From positions 1-64,000 of the forward strand of contig JAKFYH010000042.1 of NCBI GenBank assembly GCA_021730945.1: a stretch of 64,000 nt of DNA, written 5' to 3'. A program made the translations under genes and the position numbers. The notes beneath the pieces are model-generated. The model did not search any database and was not told where the DNA came from. It worked only from the letters and a program-made list of their open reading frames with translations. How positions within the stretch are numbered: position 1 is the stretch's first letter; each line of letters starts with the position of its first letter. Origin of the DNA: Acidobacteriota bacterium. Its GTDB lineage: Bacteria; Acidobacteriota; Vicinamibacteria; Vicinamibacterales; UBA2999. Below, piece by piece: positions 44,701-51,323 of the stretch.

Positions 44701-44806
44701 GGGGCTGTATGGAGCGATCGGCCGCTGGACCGGCGCGCCGACGAAAGACCAGATGTCGCGGCTGGCGTATTACCAGACGATGGCGAAGCAGTTGGCTGCG
44801 CGGTGA
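41765..44806 (+). CDS. Exported VPS10/BNR-type beta-propeller protein
   Basis: 1013 residues. A signal peptide (ILSLVVIVLAAFVTQGQLAT) is followed directly by ATAKAIALRTHAAQ, which comes from a degenerate copy of the palindromic repeat. The mature part is built of many BNR/sortilin-like Asp-box repeats (S-T-D-x-G-x-T-W: KSTDGAKTW, RTMDGGKTW, KSTDAGATW, RSRDRGNTW), forming one or two propellers up to about residue 780. The last 200 residues are helical. Proteins of this type are often annotated as glycosyl hydrolases, but no catalytic residue set is evident; ligand or glycan binding seems more likely. Confidence 0.85.
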   Translation: MTGRRILSLVVIVLAAFVTQGQLATAKAIALRTHAAQAAPALQSSDLAGLRLRGIGPATMSGRFVDMDVVESNPFIMYVASATGGMYRTTDNGITWAPVFEREAVHSIGDVAIYQPDPNIIWVGTGERANRQSVGWGDGIYKSTDGAKTWTNVGLKTSMHIGRIVTHPSNPAIVYVAAQGSVWGAGGERGLYRTMDGGKTWQRTLHVDDDTGVTDVVMDTLDPNVLYAASYQRRRTAFGFNGGGPGSAMWKSTDAGATWTKLTGNGLPEGEYGRIGIAVYRKDPRVVIASIEQGFRYNASTAYTERRGGLYRSNDAGKTWRFMSNWNPRPMYASQPTIDPQDDRRVYMLNQYSFSDNGGETFTSPNTTTHGDDRFVWINPKDSRHVIKLDDGGIGISFDRGLKFLYVQNLPVSQYYRVAVDNERPYNIYGGLQDNGCWKGPSASWTTSGILNEHWSRLCGGDGFFSVPDPANSRIVFSASQFLGLARNDTRTWQSQDIRPGDPQGAIGDRRNWNTWGKDVPAQVLGNEWHYANWDAPVALSPFDAATVYAGGKHLFRSRDRGNTWEDLGDMTTGVDRSKLAVMGRLPDENTLSVDDGVPFYPGLVAISPSPLTKGLLYVGTDDGRLRMSHDDGKTWTDLQDRLPGLPRSSWFGGIEASRHNPNTVYVAIDNHRSNDLNNYIYKSADGGKTFTAITGDMPAGRVVRTIREDVKNPNLLFAGTEIGLFFSPNSGTNWIELKNNMPTLPHNDLVIHPRDNDLVLATHGRGIWILDKINALQELTPQVMASPAHLFTVAPAYQIRQTNLKAHTGDMWFRGENPANGALVDYWLAAAGTAPTITVHSAGGQLINTLRPTSTKGVNRVVWNLRESDLPLRGGFGGDDDAPQAGGGMPGPLVAPGVYLIRMAAGGRTLEQKVEVREDPRIDITPAERKLWTDALAQAAALARMYGPVNDRIQKLPNTAADGVELKRQSRELLSRISGLYGAIGRWTGAPTKDQMSRLAYYQTMAKQLAAR
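41834..41862. repeat. Degenerate REP unit in the VPS10 N-terminus
   Basis: 29 bp from GCGACCGCCAAAGCC to CCTCCGAAC. It matches the 29-bp core of the repeats at 45972 and the reverse complement of the array at 44808-45392 with three mismatches. It encodes ATAKAIALRT, the same residues as the M24 copies. Confidence 0.7.
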
Positions 44807-44807
44807 C

Positions 44808-45392
44808 GTTCGGAGAGCGACGGCTTCAGCCGTCGCTGCGTGGCGTTCGGAGAGCGACGGATCCAGCCGTCGCTGCGTGACGTTCGGAGAGCGACGGCTT
44901 TAGCCGTCGCTACGGGACGTTCGGAGAGCGACGGCTTTAGCCGTCGCTGCGGGACGTTCGGAGAGCGACGGCTTTAGCCGTCGCTACGGGACGTTCGGAG
45001 AGCGACGGTTTCAGCCGTCGCTGCGGGACGTTCGGAGAGCGACGGCTTTAGCCGTCGCTGCGGGACGTTCGGAGAGCGACGGCTTTAGCCGTCGCTGCGT
45101 GACGTTCGGAGAGCGACGGTTTCAGCCGTCGCTGCGTGACGTTCGGAGAGCGACGGCTTTAGCCGTCGCTACGGGACGTTCGGAGAGCGACGGCTTTAGC
45201 CGTCGCTGCGGGACGTTCGGAGAGCGACGGCTTTAGCCGTCGCTGCGGGACGTTCGGAGAGCGACGGCTTTAGCCGTCGCTACGGGACGTTCGGAGAGCG
45301 ACGGCTTTAGCGGTCGCTACGGGACGTTCGGAGAGCGACGGCTTTAGCCGTCGCTACGGGACGTTCGGAGAGCGACGGCTTTAGCCGTCGCT
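44808..45392. repeat. Tandem array of 16 REP-like palindromes, 37-bp period
   Basis: Fifteen complete 37-bp units and a final 30-bp core, with no insertion or deletion between them. Each core is GTTCGGAGA, then the 20-bp palindrome GCGACGGCTTTAGCCGTCGC, then CT/TR and the GGGAC-type spacer. Apex variants are TTTA and TTCA; one copy is GATCCA and one has a stem change (GCGGTC). The array begins one base after the VPS10 stop codon and runs into the RAYT gene. GGAG stands 5' of each hairpin. Confidence 0.95.
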
Positions 45393-45881
45393 GACGGGTC
45401 GGCGCGGCTCGTGGACGGCCAGTTCCATCACGCTGAACCGCGAGGATCCCGTGAAAGGATATTCCTCAGGTGATGCCACGAGTCCGGCCCTGACAGGGTT
45501 CAGAACGATGTAGGCGGCGACGGCGGAGAGGGACTCATCGTCGCGAAGCGTGTGATCCCAGTAGCCCTCTTGCCAGAGATACTGCCCCGTCCTCTTACGC
45601 TCCCAGAATCCAGACAGCTGGCGCCAGAGATGGACCCATTTCAGGAAGTCGGCATCCGCCCGTTCCGCCTCAATCAATACGTGAACGTGGTCCGGCATCA
45701 GACAGTACGCAAAAACCGCGAAGCCGCGCTTCGTGGCCGATTGAAATAGTTGCTCGGTCACCGTCGCGCAGAGCGCGGCGTCGGTAAAGGCGGGCCGGCG
45801 GTCGTACGTCGCTGCCGTCAGGAAATGGCTGTAGCGCCCTCGATAGTGGGAGAGGGCTAATCGATGAGGCTGCCTTGCCAT
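45381..45881 (-). CDS. REP-associated tyrosine transposase (RAYT, Y1_Tnp)
   Basis: 166 residues from ATG 45881 (GTG codons at 45884 and 45887 are alternatives). The HUH motif is in YCLMPDHVHVLIEAE (H-x-H) and the nucleophilic tyrosine is in AAYIVLNPVRAGL. RGRYSHFLTAATYDRRPAF at the N-terminus and QEGYWDHTLRDDES in the middle are also typical of RAYTs. These enzymes nick REP hairpins preceded by a GTAG/GGAG-type tetranucleotide. The TAA stop is inside the last REP unit of the array, so gene and array are physically joined. Confidence 0.9.
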   Translation of the reverse strand: MARQPHRLALSHYRGRYSHFLTAATYDRRPAFTDAALCATVTEQLFQSATKRGFAVFAYCLMPDHVHVLIEAERADADFLKWVHLWRQLSGFWERKRTGQYLWQEGYWDHTLRDDESLSAVAAYIVLNPVRAGLVASPEEYPFTGSSRFSVMELAVHEPRRPVSDG

Positions 45882-45915
45882 CACCACTGGCGCTGCAAAC
45901 CACGGGCCGAACCGG

Positions 45916-45921
45916 TAGAAT
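45916..45921 (+). promoter_or_regulatory. -10 box TAGAAT, 8 nt before the M24 peptidase
   Basis: TAGAAT at 45916-45921 precedes the ATG at 45930 by 8 nt. Confidence 0.4.
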
Positions 45922-45929
45922 CAACCGTT

Positions 45930-47513
45930 ATGCAAATTCGAATCGCCGTTTTGCTGATCGTTGTCATGGCGGCGACGGCTAAAGCCGTCGCCCTCCGAAC
46001 GCCGGAGTCCGCTGGCGCAGCGACGGCTAAAGCCGTCGCTCTCCGAACGCCGGAGTCCGCTGGCGCAGCGACGGCTGAAGCCGTCGCTCTCCGAACGCCG
46101 GAGCCCGCTCGCGCAGCGACGGCTGAAGCCGTCGCTCTCCGAACGTCGGAGCCCGCTCGCGCGGCGACGGCTAAAGCCGTCGCTCTCCGAACGCCGGAGC
46201 CCGCTCGCGCAGCGACGGCTGAAGCCGTCGCTCTCCGAACGTCGGAGACGCAGTCGGTCCAATATCCCGATCCCACCGAGCGGGTGCTGACGCACCGCGA
46301 GCAGAACGCGCTGGTCACGCCGTGGATCAAGAAGCGATTCGATACGCTGCTCGCCGGGCTGATGACCCGCGAGGGGATCGACATGTGGATCATTCCCACC
46401 CGCGAGTACAACGAAGACCCGGTGTTCGCGTCGATGTCGCCGCTCACCTACTATGCGTCGCGGCGGCGCACCATCCTGGTGTTCTTCAATCCCGGCGGCG
46501 GCAAGCCCGCCGAGCGCTATTCGATCGGCCGCTTCGACTACGACGGCATCTTCCCGATGGTGCCGTCGACCAACGACGGCCAGCACGAGGCGCTGCGCAA
46601 GCTGGTGGACGAGAAGAACCCCAAGGTGATCGGCATCAACGAATCCGATGCCTGGCAGCACGCCGACGGCATCACCGCCAACGAGAAGCGCCGCCTGGTC
46701 GAGGCGCTCGGTCCGGCCCACGCGGCCAAGATCAAGTCGGCGGAAATGCTGGCAGTGGGCTGGCTCGAAGTGAAGCTACCCGAAGAACTCGACGCCTATC
46801 GCCACGCCATGAAGGTGGCCCACATGGTGATTCGCGAGGCGTTCTCGAACAAGGTGATCACGCCCGGCAAGACCACCAACGAAGACGTGGTGTGGTGGAT
46901 GCGCCAGCGGGTGGTGGAACTGGGCCTCGGCAAGTGGTTCCAGCCGTCGGTGACGATCTTCCGGCAGGGCGAGAAGACCAGCCCGCGCGGAGTCATTCTC
47001 CCCGGCGACATGCTCCACACCGACTTTGGCATCGTCTACATGGGTTTCTCGACCGACACGCAGCACAACGCCTACGTGCTGAAGCCCGGTGAGACCGATG
47101 CCCCGGCCGGCCTCAAGGCCGGCCTCAAGGCCGCCAACCGGTTGCAGGACCTGACCATGCAATACGCGCGGCTCGAACGCACGGGTAACCAGGCGCTGGC
47201 CGATGCGCTGGCGCAGGCCAAGACCGAGGGCCTGGTGCCGTCGATCTACTGCCACCCGGTCGGCTATCACGGCCACGCCGCCGGACCACCCATTGGCATG
47301 ACCGACTACCAGCAAGGTGTGCCGGTGCGCGGCGACTACGTGTTCCGCCCCAACACCTGGCACTCGATTGAGCTGAACGTCACCTTCAACGTGCCCGAAT
47401 GGGGCAACCAGCCGGTACGGTTCGCGCTCGAAGAAGACGCGGCGATCATGCCCGGCGGCAAGTGGGACTGGATTGATGGGAGGCAGGAGGCGTTCTACTT
47501 GATCAAGCCGTAA
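45930..47513 (+). CDS. M24-family Xaa-Pro peptidase with six REP-encoded repeats
   Basis: 527 residues from the ATG at 45930. Signal-like start (IRIAVLLIVVMA), then six copies of a 16-residue unit ATAKAVALRTPESAGA (variants TAEAV, SEPARA) at about residues 15-105, made by palindromic repeats in frame. The peptidase part begins with SVQYPDPTERVLTHREQN. A creatinase-type N-domain (residues about 120-280) precedes the pita-bread catalytic domain, in which HTDFGIVYMG, CHPVGYHGHAAGP, SIELN and ALEEDAAI supply the metal ligands. Likely an exported prolidase or aminopeptidase P. The repeat block replaces the sequence right after the signal peptide. Confidence 0.85.
   Translation: MQIRIAVLLIVVMAATAKAVALRTPESAGAATAKAVALRTPESAGAATAEAVALRTPEPARAATAEAVALRTSEPARAATAKAVALRTPEPARAATAEAVALRTSETQSVQYPDPTERVLTHREQNALVTPWIKKRFDTLLAGLMTREGIDMWIIPTREYNEDPVFASMSPLTYYASRRRTILVFFNPGGGKPAERYSIGRFDYDGIFPMVPSTNDGQHEALRKLVDEKNPKVIGINESDAWQHADGITANEKRRLVEALGPAHAAKIKSAEMLAVGWLEVKLPEELDAYRHAMKVAHMVIREAFSNKVITPGKTTNEDVVWWMRQRVVELGLGKWFQPSVTIFRQGEKTSPRGVILPGDMLHTDFGIVYMGFSTDTQHNAYVLKPGETDAPAGLKAGLKAANRLQDLTMQYARLERTGNQALADALAQAKTEGLVPSIYCHPVGYHGHAAGPPIGMTDYQQGVPVRGDYVFRPNTWHSIELNVTFNVPEWGNQPVRFALEEDAAIMPGGKWDWIDGRQEAFYLIKP
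45972..46247. repeat. Six in-frame REP units, 48-bp period
   Basis: Units start at 45972, 46020, 46068, 46116, 46164 and 46212. Each contains GCGACGGCTAAAGCCGTCGC (or CTGAAG apex) followed by TCTCCGAAC and a 19-bp linker. The core is the reverse complement of the array units at 44808-45392. The period is a multiple of three and encodes no stop codon. Confidence 0.95.
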
Positions 47514-47576
47514 CATTTTGTGAGTTGGTGATCTTGTGATGTGGTGATCGAGCAGGTGATCTATTGAGCTGGTGAG

Positions 47577-48344
47577 ATGGTGAAGTATTTGGTGATTGGC
47601 TTCCTGTCCGCGTCCGCCTGTGTGTCGCCCACCGTCGCGCAGCGGCAGCCGGCGCCGGTGCAGGGTTTCAAGGTGATCGCGACCTTTCCGCACGACCCGG
47701 CGGCCTTTACCCAAGGGCTGCTGGTGGCCGACGGTGAGTTCTACGAGAGCACGGGGCTCAACGGCGAATCGTCGCTGCGGCGAGTCGAGATCTCGACGGG
47801 CAAGGTGCTGCAGCAGGTCAAGGTCGACGATGAGTACTTTGCCGAGGGACTGGCACTGGTGGGCGACGAGTTGCTGCAGTTGACCTGGCAGCATCAGCGC
47901 GGACTGGTCTACGACCGCAAGACCTTCGCGCTCAAGCGGACGTTTGCCTACCGGGGCGAAGGCTGGGGCATCGCCTACGATGCCGCCGGCGGACTGGTGA
48001 TGAGCGACGGCAGCGACACGCTGACGTTTCTCGATCCCAAGACGCTGGCGGCGGTCCGGACGCTGCGGGTGCAGGACGCGGGACGTCCGGTGCCGCAACT
48101 GAACGAACTGGAATGGATCGAGGGTGAGATCTGGGCCAACGTCTGGACCACCGACCGGGTGGCCCGGATCTCGCCGGTCACCGGCGACGTCAAGGCGTGG
48201 GTCGACCTGTCGACGCTGTGGCCGCGGGCCGAGCGGCAGCCGCCGGCCGACGTGCTGAACGGGATCGCCTACGACCGGGCCTCGCGCCGGATCTTCGTGA
48301 CCGGCAAGAAGTGGCCGCGCGTGTATCAAATTGCCGTACAGTAG
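47577..48344 (+). CDS. Glutaminyl-peptide cyclotransferase (propeller type)
   Basis: 255 residues. A short hydrophobic signal (YLVIGFLSASACVSPTVAQ) with a possible lipobox-like ASAC is followed by the plant/bacterial glutamine cyclotransferase fold: FPHDPAAFTQGLLV, DDEYFAEGLAL, TWQHQRGLVYD, GEGWGIAYD and NELEWIEGEIWANVW, ending in VLNGIAYD…FVTGKKWPRVYQI. It forms N-terminal pyroglutamate on proteins. The GTGATC-rich 60 bp upstream carries no clear ribosome-binding site. Confidence 0.85.
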   Translation: MVKYLVIGFLSASACVSPTVAQRQPAPVQGFKVIATFPHDPAAFTQGLLVADGEFYESTGLNGESSLRRVEISTGKVLQQVKVDDEYFAEGLALVGDELLQLTWQHQRGLVYDRKTFALKRTFAYRGEGWGIAYDAAGGLVMSDGSDTLTFLDPKTLAAVRTLRVQDAGRPVPQLNELEWIEGEIWANVWTTDRVARISPVTGDVKAWVDLSTLWPRAERQPPADVLNGIAYDRASRRIFVTGKKWPRVYQIAVQ

Positions 48345-48353
48345 GCCACAATC

Positions 48354-49391
48354 ATGCCCTTAATCGTCCGTACGTTCGCCTTCTTCCTCGTGTTGCCCTT
48401 CGTGGCTTCATTGGCGGCGGCCCAGGCCCGCGCGGTGCTGCCCCCGGTGCCGACCCCCACCGACGTCAAACCCGGCGGCATCAACTGCGAAGACTGCCCG
48501 TATCCCTACCCCAGCAACTACTTCGGCATCCGCGTCTACAGCCAGGACGTGCGCATCTCGTACATGGATGTGGCGCCGCGAGGCGCGCCCAACGGCCGCT
48601 CGGTGCTGTTGCTGCACGGCAACAACTTCGGCGGCTTCTATTTCAAGGCGATCATCGACGGCCTGACTGCCGAAGGCTTCCGCGTGGTGGTCCCCGACCA
48701 GATTGGTTACGGCCGCTCGTCGAAGCCGGTGGCGCCGTACAACTTCAACACGCAGGCGCGCAACACGTGGCTGCTGTTACAGCACCTCAAGATCGAACGG
48801 GCGATGGTGGTGGGTCATTCGATGGGCGGCATGCTGGCAGCCCGCTTGGCGACGCAGTATCCGAAGGCGATCGAGCGGGTGGTGATCTACAACCCAATCG
48901 GCCTCACCGACGGCCGTTACGACCGGCCGATGGCCGAGATCGACGGCTCCTACGAGCAGTCGCTCAAGGCCGACTACCAGAGCATTCGCGCCAGCCTCAG
49001 CCGCTATGTCGCGCACGACCCGAAGGCGTGGAACCAGGAGTTCGAAACCTACACGCGCATCCGCTACTCGTGGACCCTGGGTGCCGAGTGGCCGCGGCTG
49101 GCGATGGTGCAGTCGCTGATTTCCCAGATGCTGTACCAGGACCCGGTCGTCTACGACTGGGCGCACATCCAGGTGCCGACGCTCGCGTTTGGCGGCGCCG
49201 ACGACATGCTGCTCGGCACCGCCGCCGCGTTCCAGCAACGCATGGACGTGCTGGCCAAGACCGTCCCGAACGGCAATGGCCGCGTGTTGTTGCTGCCCGG
49301 CCTGGGCCACGTGCCGCACCTCGAGGCGCCGGAGACGGTGCTGCCACCGCTCGTGGCGTTCCTCAAGGAGGGGTTAGCCGCAAGGCCGTGA
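48354..49391 (+). CDS. Exported alpha/beta hydrolase
   Basis: 345 residues. Signal peptide (FAFFLVLPFVASLAAAQA), then the hydrolase fold: VLLLHGNNFGGFYF with the oxyanion region, VVGHSMGGMLAARLA with nucleophile Ser, FGGADDMLLG with the acid and LGHVPHLEAP with the His. Substrate unknown (esters, amides or halides possible). It follows the cyclotransferase by 9 bp and overlaps the convergent M14 gene by 29 bp. Confidence 0.8.
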   Translation: MPLIVRTFAFFLVLPFVASLAAAQARAVLPPVPTPTDVKPGGINCEDCPYPYPSNYFGIRVYSQDVRISYMDVAPRGAPNGRSVLLLHGNNFGGFYFKAIIDGLTAEGFRVVVPDQIGYGRSSKPVAPYNFNTQARNTWLLLQHLKIERAMVVGHSMGGMLAARLATQYPKAIERVVIYNPIGLTDGRYDRPMAEIDGSYEQSLKADYQSIRASLSRYVAHDPKAWNQEFETYTRIRYSWTLGAEWPRLAMVQSLISQMLYQDPVVYDWAHIQVPTLAFGGADDMLLGTAAAFQQRMDVLAKTVPNGNGRVLLLPGLGHVPHLEAPETVLPPLVAFLKEGLAARP

Positions 49392-51030
49392 CGTTGGTCA
49401 CGCGATAGATCGGATAGGTCTCGCCGGCGGCGAGGCCTTCCTCGATCACATTCCACGTCACCAGCCCATCATCGCTCTCTGGTTCGAGCAGGTAGAACGC
49501 CAGCCGGGCCAGCGGCTGATCGGCCGGGACGAACAGCGCACCGGCCGACACCGAGAGCTGTGCTTTCTCGAACGCGCCGATCAGCCGCGCTTCGCGGTGC
49601 CCCTGGAAGACACGCTCGGCCCGGGTGTAGTTGGCGATCGTGAAGCGTTCCACCGACACCTGGGCGGGTGCGGTGATTTCCTGGATCGTCAGGCCGTGCC
49701 AGCGAAGGCGATCGACCGCGGCCGACAGCCGAGCCCCCTGGGCCGAGGCCCGCGGGATGAGCCATCCTTTTGGCATCGCCAGCGAGCGGGTGGCGGCGAA
49801 CACGCCGTAGTCCTTCATCGCCACCGGCACGGCCATGTCAGTCATGGCCAGCATCTCCCGGCCCGAGCGCGGGTTCACGACTTTCCGGACATCACCGACA
49901 AACACGCCCACGGTCTCTGGCAAGGCACGAATCTCGAAGTCCACCCCGAGTTCCACCGGCCTGGCGGTTGGCGGCGCGGTGAACTGGCGATCGGCCTGCG
50001 CGGTGAGCTGCATGATCTGTTTGGCGTTGGCCGCAACCGACTTCCATATCTCATCGACAAAGTCCTCGGTGACATCGACCCGGCCCTTGAAGTCGAGATA
50101 GCTGTACGCCTCCGACAGGATGGCGATGCGGTTGCGCAGGCCGGCGTAGTTGTTGCCGAAGCGCGGACGATGGTCAAAGGTGCGCCAGGTGACGTTGCCG
50201 GGATTGGCCGGATCGACGCGCGCACTCTCGCGGCCGCCGCCGCCCTCGGGCGAGAAGTTGCCGTAGTAGTAGGTGCGCCAGTCGTGGTTCTTCAGCATCG
50301 CGGCGCGAATGGGCGCCAGCATGCGTTCGCGCGTGAACTCGATCAGCCGGGCATCGGCATTGGGGTTGAGGATCGGTGAATAGGTCAGGTGGTTGGCGTG
50401 GTACGACCCGTTGGTGGTGTGCAGATCGACCAGCACGTGCGGGTCCCACTTGTTCATGAGCCCGACCAGCGCGCGCGCCTCCAGCGAATCCAGCTTCATG
50501 TAGTCGCGATTGAGATCGAGCCCCTTGCTGTTCTCGCGGGTGCCGACGCCGGCCACCGGGCCGTACTGTGCCGATCGATTCTGGAGGCTGACCTTCTCGT
50601 TGCCGTCGGCGTTGTAGATCGGGGCAATCAGGATCACCAATTGCCGGGTCAACGGCCGGAGGTCGCCCGACACCAGCCGGCGCGCCAACACGAGCACGGC
50701 TTCCTTGCCCTCGACTTCGCCGGCATGAATGTTCGCCTGCACGAAGACCAGAGGGCGTCCCAGCTTCCTGGCGGCGGCAGGGGTGGTGACCTTCGGCTCC
50801 GAGATCACCAGCAGCGGCAGCGTGCGCCCTTCCTCGCTCGTGCCAAACGACTCGACATGCACCAGCGGACTCGAGGCCGCCAGTCCGTCGACCACGCGCT
50901 GCACATCGGCGTAGGAACTGGTTTCTTCGTAGTTGGTGATCTCGGCGCGCGACCGCAGATCGGGCTGCCGGGCCGCAGTCACGGTCACCAGGATGAAGAC
51001 GAGGCTGAGCACACTGGACGACACACGCAT
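49363..51030 (-). CDS. Exported M14-family zinc carboxypeptidase
   Basis: 555 residues. Signal peptide (SSVLSLVFILVTVTAA). The catalytic domain holds NIHAGEVEGKE (H-x-x-E zinc pair, near residue 96) and LVDLHTTNGSYHANHLTY with the third ligand His. A C-terminal region of about 200 residues is probably a beta-sandwich typical of these proteins. A CATAAT box lies 10 nt before the ATG. Confidence 0.85.
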   Translation of the reverse strand: MRVSSSVLSLVFILVTVTAARQPDLRSRAEITNYEETSSYADVQRVVDGLAASSPLVHVESFGTSEEGRTLPLLVISEPKVTTPAAARKLGRPLVFVQANIHAGEVEGKEAVLVLARRLVSGDLRPLTRQLVILIAPIYNADGNEKVSLQNRSAQYGPVAGVGTRENSKGLDLNRDYMKLDSLEARALVGLMNKWDPHVLVDLHTTNGSYHANHLTYSPILNPNADARLIEFTRERMLAPIRAAMLKNHDWRTYYYGNFSPEGGGGRESARVDPANPGNVTWRTFDHRPRFGNNYAGLRNRIAILSEAYSYLDFKGRVDVTEDFVDEIWKSVAANAKQIMQLTAQADRQFTAPPTARPVELGVDFEIRALPETVGVFVGDVRKVVNPRSGREMLAMTDMAVPVAMKDYGVFAATRSLAMPKGWLIPRASAQGARLSAAVDRLRWHGLTIQEITAPAQVSVERFTIANYTRAERVFQGHREARLIGAFEKAQLSVSAGALFVPADQPLARLAFYLLEPESDDGLVTWNVIEEGLAAGETYPIYRVTNVTALRLTPP

Positions 51031-51323
51031 GATGAGGCGAATTATGCCCCATGCGTGAACCGTGGCGACACAAACCCGACAGAAGCGTCACTGTTGTCCT
51101 ATTAAGTTACATATAGTCGCTTTGGCAACAGCGCGGTCCTGCGCAATCGAGATCGCAGATACCGTGATATTTGGGCAAATATAGCGATATTTTGTAAATA
51201 CTGGGCTCACAGAAGCGCAACTGGCATGCGCAGTGCAGGACAAAACAACGTGACCGTTATGTCGCTTTGTGTCGTATTAAGTCTTCCAATCTGGGAGCTT
51301 TCGATCAACCCTGGGCTTCGCTC
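51031..51323. promoter_or_regulatory. AT-rich control region between the M14 and HD-GYP/GGDEF genes
   Basis: A clear drop in GC from about 51100 to 51230 in an otherwise GC-rich window. It has repeated words: CTATTAAGTT and GTATTAAGTC, GTCGCTTTGG and GTCGCTTTGT, and ATAGCGATATTTTG next to GATATTTGGG. I do not see the conserved elements of a GEMM c-di-GMP riboswitch. It may be a promoter with several protein-binding sites. Confidence 0.4.

Noticed and set aside
44808-45392. Possible CRISPR array
   Set aside because: The repeat is continuous with a 37-bp period and only a 7-bp spacer-like segment between palindromic cores; there are no unique spacers and no cas genes.
51090-51320. c-di-GMP (GEMM) riboswitch before the HD-GYP/GGDEF gene
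   Set aside because: The conserved GEMM bases and paired tetraloop-receptor arrangement were not found.
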